Assembly (NCBI GenBank): GCA_030669775.1
Contig: DAOVCZ010000138.1
Coordinates: 1-5,693 of the forward strand
Reading direction: 5' to 3'
Origin: Chloroflexota bacterium
GTDB lineage: Bacteria; Chloroflexota; Anaerolineae; Anaerolineales; UBA4823
Length of the DNA stretch: 5,693 bases
Shown here: positions 1-5,678 of the stretch, in pieces
How positions within the stretch are numbered: position 1 is the first letter of the stretch
Layout of the letters: each line of letters starts with the position of its first letter
The notes under the pieces: generated by a model
The model's input: the letters and a program-made list of their open reading frames with translations, nothing else
What the model was told of the DNA's origin: nothing
Database searches by the model: none
Program-made: the position numbers and the translations under genes

Positions 1-59
1 ACAGCTTAGCCAGGGACGCCTCGGTTAGAGTGGCAGTGTAGCCTTGGATTTTGCCATCC
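1..59. repeat. 59-bp exact direct repeat, copy A (reaches the window edge)
   Basis: Positions 1-59 are identical to 644-702, same orientation. Identity stops at position 60 (a here, t at 703). The left end is not visible, so the real repeat may be longer. It encodes the same peptide in the same frame in both genes on the minus strand. Confidence 0.97.
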
Positions 60-214
60 ACAACCTTCATTGTTCCCCCCGATGGTGGTCCGAGGATTGT
101 TTCAACTCCTGTGAAGTATGTTTTTGGTGTATTTGCTGAAACCGCGCTGGTCGAAAACACCAGGGTCAGCAGCAGCAAAGAGACAAGTACAAGGAAGAAT
201 TTCTTATTTTTCAT
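1..214 (-). CDS. Secreted protein, 5' part only, with a C-terminal segment copied from the NTF2-like lipoprotein gene
   Basis: The start of a minus-strand gene that runs off the left edge; 71 codons are visible. From the ATG at 214-212 the product has a classical signal peptide: a basic n-region (MKNKK), a hydrophobic core at about residues 6-20 and a likely AVSA/NT cleavage site near residue 27. A short mature linker follows (TYFTGVETILGPPSGG). From residue 53 on it reads DGKIQGYTATLTEASLAKL, identical in protein and DNA to residues 136-154 of the lipoprotein encoded at 612-1106. I chose the start at 214 because AGGAG (RC of 222-226) sits 8 nt upstream and the signal peptide is then of normal size. 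In-frame ATGs also exist at 220, 244 and 292, the last behind a perfect Shine-Dalgarno. The TYFTGVET part loosely recalls small secreted Chloroflexota proteins, but I cannot confirm a family. The function is unknown, and the gene could be a chimera. Confidence 0.6.
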   Translation of the reverse strand, partial: MKNKKFFLVLVSLLLLTLVFSTSAVSANTPKTYFTGVETILGPPSGGTMKVVDGKIQGYTATLTEASLAKL

Positions 215-290
215 GATCATTTCTCCTATTAATTTTTTCAACATCGTAAAGATTTTAATAATGGGGCGGAATTTATTTTCTGGTTTATTC

Positions 291-301
291 ATCACCTCCT
301 T
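291..301 (-). promoter_or_regulatory. Near-complete Shine-Dalgarno overlapping an alternative start codon
   Basis: On the minus strand this reads AAGGAGGTGAT, complementary over 11 nt to the usual 16S rRNA 3' end. It overlaps the ATG at 292-290, leaving only 2 nt between AGGAGG and that ATG. The frame stays open from this ATG into the secreted-protein gene, adding 26 residues (MNKPENKFRPIIKIF...) before the start chosen at 214. It may be the true start, a second start, or a relic of the original upstream gene. No convincing -35/-10 pair is seen between here and 368; TATAAC (RC of 318-323) is the only -10-like element. Confidence 0.45.
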
Positions 302-368
302 GAATGGCTTACCATCAGTTATATGCACCGCTCTGTGACCGATTCACCTATCAAGCGTCCTGATTGCG

Positions 369-596
369 CTAACTTTCACCTTCAACGCTTCTCCCGGAAT
401 CGGCATCCTTTTTCACCTGCGCAATCCTTGCCTGCAGGTAATCGAATACACTCTCCAGGTCTTTGAAACTCAGGCGTTCCTCGCTGCCTGGTTTTTCCAG
501 AGAAGCACGCCATATTAGTTTTTCTTGGTTCTTTTCTGACCACAAGCGCAGAAGGTAGGAGAGATAGCCGCTTCGCTTTTCTGCCATGGGTTTCAT
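369..596 (-). CDS. 75-aa conserved hypothetical protein (YLSYLLRLW type)
   Basis: A small soluble protein with no signal peptide or membrane segment. It begins MKPMAEKRSGYLSYLLRLW, continues with EKLIWRASLEKPGSEERLSF and then KDLESVFDYLQARI, and ends in a charged tail. From memory, the pattern 'YLLRLW, then W-R-A-S-L-E, then an aromatic-rich helix with F-x-x-L' recurs in short uncharacterised proteins of Chloroflexota; I know of no assigned function. The ATG at 596-594 lies 15 nt after the stop of the NTF2-like lipoprotein gene on the same strand, so the two are probably co-transcribed. No good Shine-Dalgarno precedes the ATG, so translation may be coupled to the upstream gene; an in-frame ATG three codons later (587-585) is an alternative start. 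The gene is conserved-looking and full length. Confidence 0.75.
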   Translation of the reverse strand: MKPMAEKRSGYLSYLLRLWSEKNQEKLIWRASLEKPGSEERLSFKDLESVFDYLQARIAQVKKDADSGRSVEGES

Positions 597-611
597 TTGG
601 CTAGGGTATCT

Positions 612-1106
612 TCACTCTGCCTGCGCGGTGGCCATCGCAGCCAACAGCTTAGCCAGGGACGCCTCGGTTAGAGTGGCAGTGTAGCCTTGGATTTTGCCAT
701 CCTGAATGGTAACCACACATTGATTATCAATGGATTCCACACCTATCTGCTTGAGGCTGTCATCTGTATAAGTGAGAATGGCAGAAACTTGATCCCCTTC
801 CACGTTTACATCATTAATCTCACCCGCGCCGTGAAGAGAGGCCAGATTGTCATACCAGGCGCGAATCTCTTCCTTACCCGTGAATATGCCGTCATCTCCC
901 TCAATGGGTGGTGGGACGAGCTGGATGACGGCGTCATCGGCCAGTAAGGTGAGCGCCCCCTCCACATCGCCAGCGTTCTGGGCATCAATAAAGCCCTGTA
1001 CGATCGACTCTGGTTGTACATTAACCGAGGATCCAACAGTAGTAGGCTGGCAGGCGCTTGAACCCAGCAACATCACCAGCGTACAAAATGCTATGAGGAA
1101 CCGCAT
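612..1106 (-). CDS. NTF2/SnoaL-like putative lipoprotein
   Basis: 164 residues. The N-terminus MRFLIAFCTLVMLLGSSAC is a lipoprotein-type signal peptide with a probable lipidated Cys19; the lipobox (SSAC) lacks the usual Leu at -3, so simple secretion remains possible. The mature part, about residues 32-150, resembles the NTF2-like/SnoaL fold. It has the opening helix 'VQGFIDAQNAGDVEGALTLL' followed by ADDAVIQLVPPP, then GIFTGKEEIRAWYDNL at about 74-88, then alternating strands ending in CVVTIQDGKIQGY. Members of this superfamily are small enzymes or ligand-binding domains, and no catalytic residues can be assigned here. The visible ATG (1106-1104) lacks a nearby Shine-Dalgarno; a perfect AGGAGG lies about 34 nt upstream (1141-1146). 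The gene is divergent from the large regulator and heads a minus-strand run with the 75-aa gene. Its last part (644-702) is repeated exactly at 1-59. Confidence 0.8.
   Translation of the reverse strand: MRFLIAFCTLVMLLGSSACQPTTVGSSVNVQPESIVQGFIDAQNAGDVEGALTLLADDAVIQLVPPPIEGDDGIFTGKEEIRAWYDNLASLHGAGEINDVNVEGDQVSAILTYTDDSLKQIGVESIDNQCVVTIQDGKIQGYTATLTEASLAKLLAAMATAQAE
644..702. repeat. 59-bp exact direct repeat, copy B
   Basis: This is the second copy of the sequence at 1-59, 643 bp away. It lies inside the C-terminal coding part of the NTF2-like lipoprotein gene, leaving ten further codons plus the stop (612-643) before the gene ends. Confidence 0.97.
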
Positions 1107-1140
1107 TATTCGTGGGAATTCGTGATTATGAATCTTAATA

Positions 1141-1190
1141 CCTCCTGTTTTGTGATGACTTTATAGAATTGAACTCATTCTAGCGATCAA
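1141..1190 (-). promoter_or_regulatory. Candidate promoter and Shine-Dalgarno for the lipoprotein gene run
   Basis: On the minus strand a TTGATC -35-like box (RC of 1185-1190) and a TATAAA -10-like box (RC of 1160-1165) are separated by 19 bp, slightly long for a sigma-70-type promoter. A perfect AGGAGG follows (RC of 1141-1146), close to the predicted transcript start. The first ATG is only at 1106, an unusual 34 nt away. This is a prediction from motifs only. Confidence 0.4.
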
Positions 1191-1192
1191 AC

Positions 1193-1225
1193 GTAGGGAA
1201 ATCGTGGGGTAATTGGGGATATAAT
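1193..1225 (+). promoter_or_regulatory. Candidate promoter of the large regulator with phased G-tract repeats
   Basis: A perfect TATAAT lies at 1220-1225, about 50 nt before the ATG at 1276. No TTGACA-like -35 is present at the right distance (1197-1202 is GGAAAT). The expected -35 region is instead occupied by three imperfect 10-bp direct repeats starting at 1193, 1203 and 1213, each with GGG at positions 4-6. A strong -10 without a -35, with tandem repeats upstream, suggests an activator-dependent promoter. SARP proteins are known to bind tandem direct repeats close to the -10, so autoregulation is possible but unproven. Confidence 0.4.
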
Positions 1226-1264
1226 GAAAAATATATGGATTGACCGATCGCTGATACCTGCAGC

Positions 1265-1270
1265 AAGGGG
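1265..1270 (+). promoter_or_regulatory. Ribosome binding site of the large regulator
   Basis: AAGGGG sits 5 nt before the ATG at 1276-1278. It supports this start over the out-of-frame ATG at 1271, which meets a stop after five codons. Confidence 0.6.
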
Positions 1271-1275
1271 ATGAT

Positions 1276-4200
1276 ATGCCCCAGTTAGAGATTTCTCTTT
1301 TGGGAACTTTTCGAGTTACATTGGATGACCAACCCGTTACAGGTTTTGAATCCAATAAAGTGCGTGCCCTATTGGCATACCTGGCAGTTGAAGCAGATAG
1401 ATCGCACAGCCGTAGCAAACTAGCTGGCATGCTGTGGCCGGATATGCCCGAAACAACCGCTCTCAGTAATCTGCGCTACGCTTTAGCCGATTTGCGCACA
1501 GCGATTGGGGACCGGACTGCCCAGCCCCCATATCTCAGAATCAGCCGCCAAAATATTCAATTCAACACCAGTAGCGAAAACTGGTTGGATGTGCGCGTTT
1601 TTGAGGCTTTGTTGGAGGCAAGCGAAGGTAAAACTTCAGATATGACGTCACTGAGCCAGGCAATGGGTTACTATCGTGGCAGCTTTTTAGAGGGATTCTC
1701 GATTCCTGATAGCATAGCCTTCGAAGAGTGGGTGCTACTCAAACGAGAGCGTCTCCACCAGCTTGTCCTTAAAGCTCTGCAGCGATTATCCGATTATTAC
1801 GAAATTGCCGGTGATTTCGAGCAGGCTCAAACCTATGCTGCGCGGCAACTCGAACTGGATCCGTTGTTGGAAGAGGCTCACCGTCAATTGATGCGCCTAA
1901 TGGCATACAACGGCCAGCGTAGCCTGGCAATCGCTCAGTTCGAGGCCTGCAGACGGGTCCTGATAGAAGAACTAGGAGTTGAACCTGCGGAGGAAACCTC
2001 ACATCTTTATGAAGAAATCCGTGACGGTACGCTTTCTATTCCTCCCAGACCCCCCGCTTTCCTATGGGATGTCCAACCGAGAGTAAAACAACGCCCCCTA
2101 TTTGTCTCACGTGGGACCGAGTTGAATCGTTTGGACAGGGCTCTTTCCCGGGCTAAGGTGGGAGAAGGACAGGTAATTTTCGTCACTGGGGACCCTGGCC
2201 AGGGGAAAACCGCGCTGGTTCACGAGTTTTCACAACGCGCCCAGGTATCTCACCCAAACCTGGTATTGGTCATGGGCAATGGACAGGCTTATTTTGGTAC
2301 AGGCGATCCATATCTTCCCTTCCGGGAGATCCTGGAAATGCTCACAGGTGAGGTTGAAGATCGCTGGGCAGCAGGATCCATCAGCCAGGATCACGCCCAT
2401 CATTTGTGGCTACTCACCCCAGACTCGGCGGAAGCCATTGTTGAGAATGGGCCTGCGCTGATCGACACCTTTGTTCCTGGCCTGCCCTTATTAAGTAGAG
2501 CTTCTCAGGCAACCCTTAAGACACCCAATTGGCTGTACCAGCTAGAAGAGATCGTTGAATCTCACCAACAAGCGCCACCCGGCCCACAACCACAACAAGA
2601 GGACTTGTTCCACCAATATGGCAAAGTGCTACGGACGATCGCGCGCCAGACACCCTTGCTGATATTTCTCGATGATTTACAATGGGCAGATCGAGGCACG
2701 CTTGACATGTTGTTCCACTTAGGCCGGCAACTTTCCGGCGCGCGCATTCTGATCGTCGGCGCATTTCGACCAGAAGGAATCCTTCCGGAACTTCCTGATA
2801 GCCGCCACCCACTTGCGGCTATGAGTAACGAATTTCAATTATTATTTGGCGACATCTTCATCAATCTTGATGAATTGGAGGGTCAAGAATTTGTCAACGC
2901 TTATCTCGACAGCGAACCCAATCGCTTGGGGAATACTTTTCGAGACAAATTGTACCGACAAGCCCGTGGTCATCCTTTGTTCACGATTGAGCTATTGCGG
3001 GGGATGCAGGAACGCGGGGAACTTTCCAAGGGTGAAAATGATGAATGGATCGAGTCACCTTCGATCAACTGGGATAAACTTCCACCAAGGGTTGAGGCCG
3101 CCATCGGCGAGCGCCTCAGCAGGTTGCCCGAGCCTTTATGGGAACTTTTACAGGTCGCCAGTGTAGAAGGCGAACGATTCACTGCAGAGATCGTCGCTCA
3201 TGTGCTAGAGATTGATGAGAACCAAATCATTAAGCACCTGAGTGATGAACTGGATCGGAGATATAAATTAGTACGCGCCGAAAGTATCGGGTATATAGAT
3301 GGGAAACGTCTCTCTCGCTACCGATTCCATCATGTTCTTGTTCAGAGGTACCTCTACATAGAGCTCGATCGAGTGATGAGGCCCCACATGCATGATCGGA
3401 TTGGGGCAGCTTTAGAGGAACAGTACGAGGATCACAGCGAGGATATTGCCGTACGGCTCGCGCGCCATTTTCAAGAAGCTAAAATCCCTACTAAAGCCAT
3501 TGATTATCTAGCACTGGCAGGAAATCGTGCGGTGCGGCTTTCTGCCAATGAAGAAGCGATTACACACTTTTCCAAGGCTTTAGCGCTGATAGAAATATTA
3601 CCTCAGACACAGGAACGTGATTTGCGGGAACTCAACTTGTTGAACAGCATAAGTGTTGCGCTGATGATGGCCAGGGGATATGCCTCTCCAGAATTGGGTC
3701 AGGCCTGCGACCGAGCGCTGCTGATAATTCAAAAAACTGAAGAAAAACCAGAGCTTTTCCCCATGATCTGGCATTTGGGAAGCTACTATGGTATGCGAGC
3801 GGATTACTCGACATCGCTCACCCTTACTCGACAGTTGTTTCAGTATGCTGAACACTACGATGATCCGCTGCAGACGCTCTTGGCAAACTGGGGATTGAGC
3901 TTTGTCCTGCTCCGTATGGGAGAATTGGAAAAGGGTTTATTCCATTTGGAAGAGGTGATCAATGCATATGACTTAGAACAACACCGTGAGTTAGCCTACA
4001 TCTATGCCACAGATCCGCTGGTAGCTTGCCTCTCGTGGTCCTCCTGGGCTCTTTGGATGCTCGGTAACCCTGTTCAGGCAAAACAACGCAGTCAGGAAGC
4101 AATCAGCCATGCACTCAGTTTATCCCATCTCGGCAGCCAGATATTTGCTCCGGGAGTTGCTGCTTACTTACACTTGTTTAATAGGGAGTTTGAAACTGCC

Positions 4201-4782
4201 TTGGAGTTGATCGAGGTTTGTACAGCTTTGGCAATTGAACACAAGCTTCCCTTCTGGTTAGCAACCTTATCCCTTTTACGTGGCTGGGCACTTATCGAAC
4301 AAGGGCAGATTGAAGATGGGCTGGCAGAAATGGGTAAAGGATTGCAAGACTTCCGCATGGTGGGAACAAGGGATTTGTTGTCGCTGTATCTTTCCCAAAT
4401 GGCTATGGCTAATGCACAAGCCGGTATGGTAGATGAAGGATTTGACAAGCTCAAGGATGCAGAAACTTTTATCCAAGAGACAGGGGAACGCTTTTACGAG
4501 GCGGAACAACTGCGGATCAAGGGGGAAATGTTGCTAATGCAATCGCAGGAAAATCAGGAGCAGGCAGAACAATGCTTCCGGAAAGCAAAACAAACAGCCA
4601 TCCAACAAGGTGCAAAATCCTGGGAATTACGTGCGGCCTTGAGCCTGGGACATTTGTTGCATAAACAAGACAGGCAGCCAGAAGCCCGGAAGCAATTAGA
4701 GGATGTTTATGGTTGGTTTACTGAAGGATTTGAGACACCAGACTTGAAAGAATCACAGAGGTTATTAGAAGAATTAAACTAA
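1276..4782 (+). CDS. SARP/BTAD-type transcriptional regulator with AAA ATPase and TPR domains
   Basis: 1168 residues, a probable cytoplasmic DNA-binding regulator with an ATPase switch. Domains in order: an OmpR/SARP winged helix at about 1-95 (LEISLLGTFRVTLDDQPV, then LAYLAVE and LAGMLWPD); a BTAD helical domain at about 103-254 (WLDVRVFEALL, ELGVEP at 232-237); an AAA_16/STAND-type ATPase from about 276 (LFVSRGTEL) with Walker A GDPGQGKT at 305-312 and Walker B LLIFLDD at 461-467 followed by LQWAD; a GHPLFTIELLR motif at 565-575; a second winged-helix-like stretch at about 602-680; and TPR-like helices from about 726 to the end. The C-terminus (GAKSWELRAALSLG from 1112, YGWFTEGFETPDLKE from 1145) matches a tail known from large TPR regulators and cyclase-linked ATPase-TPR proteins. 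There is no C-terminal LuxR helix-turn-helix, so it is not a typical LAL regulator. All ATPase motifs are intact and the reading frame is uninterrupted. The ligand sensed by the TPR part and the target promoters are unknown; the divergent lipoprotein genes are candidate targets. Confidence 0.92.
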   Translation: MPQLEISLLGTFRVTLDDQPVTGFESNKVRALLAYLAVEADRSHSRSKLAGMLWPDMPETTALSNLRYALADLRTAIGDRTAQPPYLRISRQNIQFNTSSENWLDVRVFEALLEASEGKTSDMTSLSQAMGYYRGSFLEGFSIPDSIAFEEWVLLKRERLHQLVLKALQRLSDYYEIAGDFEQAQTYAARQLELDPLLEEAHRQLMRLMAYNGQRSLAIAQFEACRRVLIEELGVEPAEETSHLYEEIRDGTLSIPPRPPAFLWDVQPRVKQRPLFVSRGTELNRLDRALSRAKVGEGQVIFVTGDPGQGKTALVHEFSQRAQVSHPNLVLVMGNGQAYFGTGDPYLPFREILEMLTGEVEDRWAAGSISQDHAHHLWLLTPDSAEAIVENGPALIDTFVPGLPLLSRASQATLKTPNWLYQLEEIVESHQQAPPGPQPQQEDLFHQYGKVLRTIARQTPLLIFLDDLQWADRGTLDMLFHLGRQLSGARILIVGAFRPEGILPELPDSRHPLAAMSNEFQLLFGDIFINLDELEGQEFVNAYLDSEPNRLGNTFRDKLYRQARGHPLFTIELLRGMQERGELSKGENDEWIESPSINWDKLPPRVEAAIGERLSRLPEPLWELLQVASVEGERFTAEIVAHVLEIDENQIIKHLSDELDRRYKLVRAESIGYIDGKRLSRYRFHHVLVQRYLYIELDRVMRPHMHDRIGAALEEQYEDHSEDIAVRLARHFQEAKIPTKAIDYLALAGNRAVRLSANEEAITHFSKALALIEILPQTQERDLRELNLLNSISVALMMARGYASPELGQACDRALLIIQKTEEKPELFPMIWHLGSYYGMRADYSTSLTLTRQLFQYAEHYDDPLQTLLANWGLSFVLLRMGELEKGLFHLEEVINAYDLEQHRELAYIYATDPLVACLSWSSWALWMLGNPVQAKQRSQEAISHALSLSHLGSQIFAPGVAAYLHLFNREFETALELIEVCTALAIEHKLPFWLATLSLLRGWALIEQGQIEDGLAEMGKGLQDFRMVGTRDLLSLYLSQMAMANAQAGMVDEGFDKLKDAETFIQETGERFYEAEQLRIKGEMLLMQSQENQEQAEQCFRKAKQTAIQQGAKSWELRAALSLGHLLHKQDRQPEARKQLEDVYGWFTEGFETPDLKESQRLLEELN

Positions 4783-4880
4783 ACGTAGAGATCATTTCTG
4801 GCGTGTCCTCTGGCCCAATTGATTCATTACATATTTAATACCATACGACGGTCTATTCCCATTAGATGCGTTTGCCCTGA

Positions 4881-4900
4881 AAGTAACGCCAGCGTTACTT
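4881..4900. repeat. Short perfect palindrome (9-bp arms)
   Basis: AAGTAACGC and GCGTTACTT are separated by 2 bp. As RNA this would fold as an 8-bp hairpin with a CCAG tetraloop. It lies about 100 bp after the regulator stop. Only a weak T-rich stretch follows (GACGATTTCT), so it is either a weak terminator or a protein-binding site. Confidence 0.55.
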
Positions 4901-5007
4901 GACGATTTCTGGTGATGAAATTCTCATTCTGAAAAGTACTGCTGAAGTGACATATTTCCCCTAGATCGGTGTTCGAGTCAGGTCCACATAGGGGCACAAA
5001 AAATCGG

Positions 5008-5070
5008 AGTGTCAAGGTGCGATCAGTATTCAATGGGTAGAATGATTGATCTTCTTGACACTTTGTTTTT
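5008..5070. terminator. Putative bidirectional terminator stem-loop
   Basis: AGTGTCAAG (5008-5016) pairs perfectly with CTTGACACT (5054-5062). Inside, GATCA (5021-5025) pairs with TGATC (5047-5051) and ATTC (5028-5031) with GAAT (5040-5043), giving an elongated, interrupted stem. On the plus strand it is followed by TTTGTTTTT (5062-5070); on the minus strand a run of six T follows four nt after the stem (RC of 4998-5003). It begins 14 nt after the toxin stop and sits between convergent genes, which fits a shared terminator. The stem is AT-rich with internal loops, so strength is uncertain. Confidence 0.5.
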
Positions 5071-5076
5071 CGTGTC

Positions 5077-5454
5077 TCATGACTTTTTCTCAATGTACTG
5101 CACTCCGCCAATGCCTTCAAAATCTGCATCTTGCGTCCACAGAGTGGCATTATTCCCGCGCGCGGTTGCCAGAATGATGCTGTCAGCCATGGCAATCTTG
5201 ATTTCGGATGAAATAGATGCGGCATTGACCGCGATTTCCCGGGTCAAATCGGCGATAATACCAAGTGACATGATCCCAATGGCTTGTAGTGCGTCTTCTT
5301 CTCCGCGCTGAGCTAACATACGCTTGAACACTTCGTACATACAAACTGTCGGCACAACCAGGGTGTCAGTCGCTTTAACAACTGGCGCAAAGAAACTTGC
5401 GTTCGTGCCTCTGGCAAAATACTCCAGCCAACCCGAAGAATCGACCACGTTCAT
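5077..5454 (-). CDS. vapC: PIN-domain toxin of a type II toxin-antitoxin system (VapC-like)
   Basis: 125 residues, normal length for VapC ribonucleases, which cleave RNA (often tRNA or rRNA) using a Mg2+-binding acidic cluster. The expected acidic residues are visible: Asp5 in MNVVDSSGWLEYF, Glu41 in TVCMYEVFKRM, Asp91 in IAMADSIILATAR, and Asp109 with Asp111 in LWTQDADFEGI. The protein therefore appears active rather than decayed. The ATG (5454-5452) overlaps the TGA of the antitoxin gene by 4 nt (ATGA), the usual layout for coupled translation of a toxin-antitoxin operon. A stem-loop terminator candidate follows 14 nt after the stop. The family call is strong; the cleaved RNA cannot be predicted. 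Confidence 0.92.
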   Translation of the reverse strand: MNVVDSSGWLEYFARGTNASFFAPVVKATDTLVVPTVCMYEVFKRMLAQRGEEDALQAIGIMSLGIIADLTREIAVNAASISSEIKIAMADSIILATARGNNATLWTQDADFEGIGGVQYIEKKS

Positions 5455-5663
5455 AGTTCGCGATCTTCCTTTTCCCGTTGGGGATCGGTGTCAATGCCTT
5501 CAAATATTCCTTCTGTTTCCTCAATAGGAGGCACAATCACCACTCGCAACGTGTTGTTGTAGGGTATGAACATAATTTTTTGCCCTGGTTTGAGATTGAA
5601 CTGCTCACGAATAGGGCGAGGAATTACCACCTGGTATTTAGATGAAATTGTAACTGTATTCAT
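5451..5663 (-). CDS. vapB: AbrB/SpoVT-type antitoxin (VapB-like)
   Basis: 70 residues. Residues 1 to about 48 form a swapped-hairpin AbrB DNA-binding domain: MNTVTISSKYQVVIPRPIRE, then LKPGQKIMFIPYNNTLRVVIV. The acidic, proline-containing tail (PPIEETEGIFEGIDTDPQ...) is the kind of segment that wraps around and inhibits a PIN toxin. In such pairs the antitoxin also represses its own operon by binding DNA just upstream, here at or beyond the right window edge. The start at 5663-5661 is supported by AGGGAAAGG (RC of 5670-5678) 6 nt upstream. It is immediately followed by the toxin gene with an ATGA overlap. It is complete, with no sign of decay. Confidence 0.9.
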   Translation of the reverse strand: MNTVTISSKYQVVIPRPIREQFNLKPGQKIMFIPYNNTLRVVIVPPIEETEGIFEGIDTDPQREKEDREL

Positions 5664-5669
5664 GCTTTA

Positions 5670-5678
5670 CCTTTCCCT
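5670..5678 (-). promoter_or_regulatory. Ribosome binding site of the antitoxin gene
   Basis: AGGGAAAGG on the minus strand, 6 nt before the antitoxin ATG. Only 15 bp remain between it and the window edge, so the operon promoter and operator cannot be judged. Confidence 0.55.

Larger units (their letters stand above)
4783..5076. other. Convergent intergenic region between the regulator and the toxin gene
   Basis: 294 bp with no credible gene. It contains a short palindrome (4881-4900) and a larger stem-loop (5008-5062). The minus-strand open frame that crosses it (4827-5225) overlaps half of the PIN toxin gene in another frame and has no family features. Confidence 0.7.

Noticed and set aside
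51..338. 95-aa plus-strand open frame opposite the truncated secreted-protein gene
   Set aside because: The minus strand has a clear signal peptide with a Shine-Dalgarno; the plus-strand product looks like its shadow.
1..702. CRISPR-like or transposon-like repeat array from the 59-bp repeat
   Set aside because: Only two copies, both inside coding sequence, no inverted repeats, no transposase and no regular spacers.
687..947. 86-aa plus-strand open frame opposite the lipoprotein gene
   Set aside because: It is antisense to a gene with a clear signal peptide and NTF2-like pattern; no recognisable motif or ribosome binding site.
1193..1270. Possible G-quadruplex from the G-runs upstream of the regulator
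   Set aside because: Only three G-runs are close together; the fourth (1267-1270) is nearly 50 nt away, so a stable quadruplex is unlikely.
4827..5225. 132-aa minus-strand open frame across the intergenic region and the 3' part of the PIN toxin gene
   Set aside because: It overlaps the well-supported toxin gene on the same strand in another frame, has low-complexity non-family sequence and no ribosome site, and runs through the stem-loop.
5009..5311. 100-aa plus-strand open frame opposite the toxin gene
   Set aside because: It is antisense to a PIN-domain gene with all catalytic acids in place.
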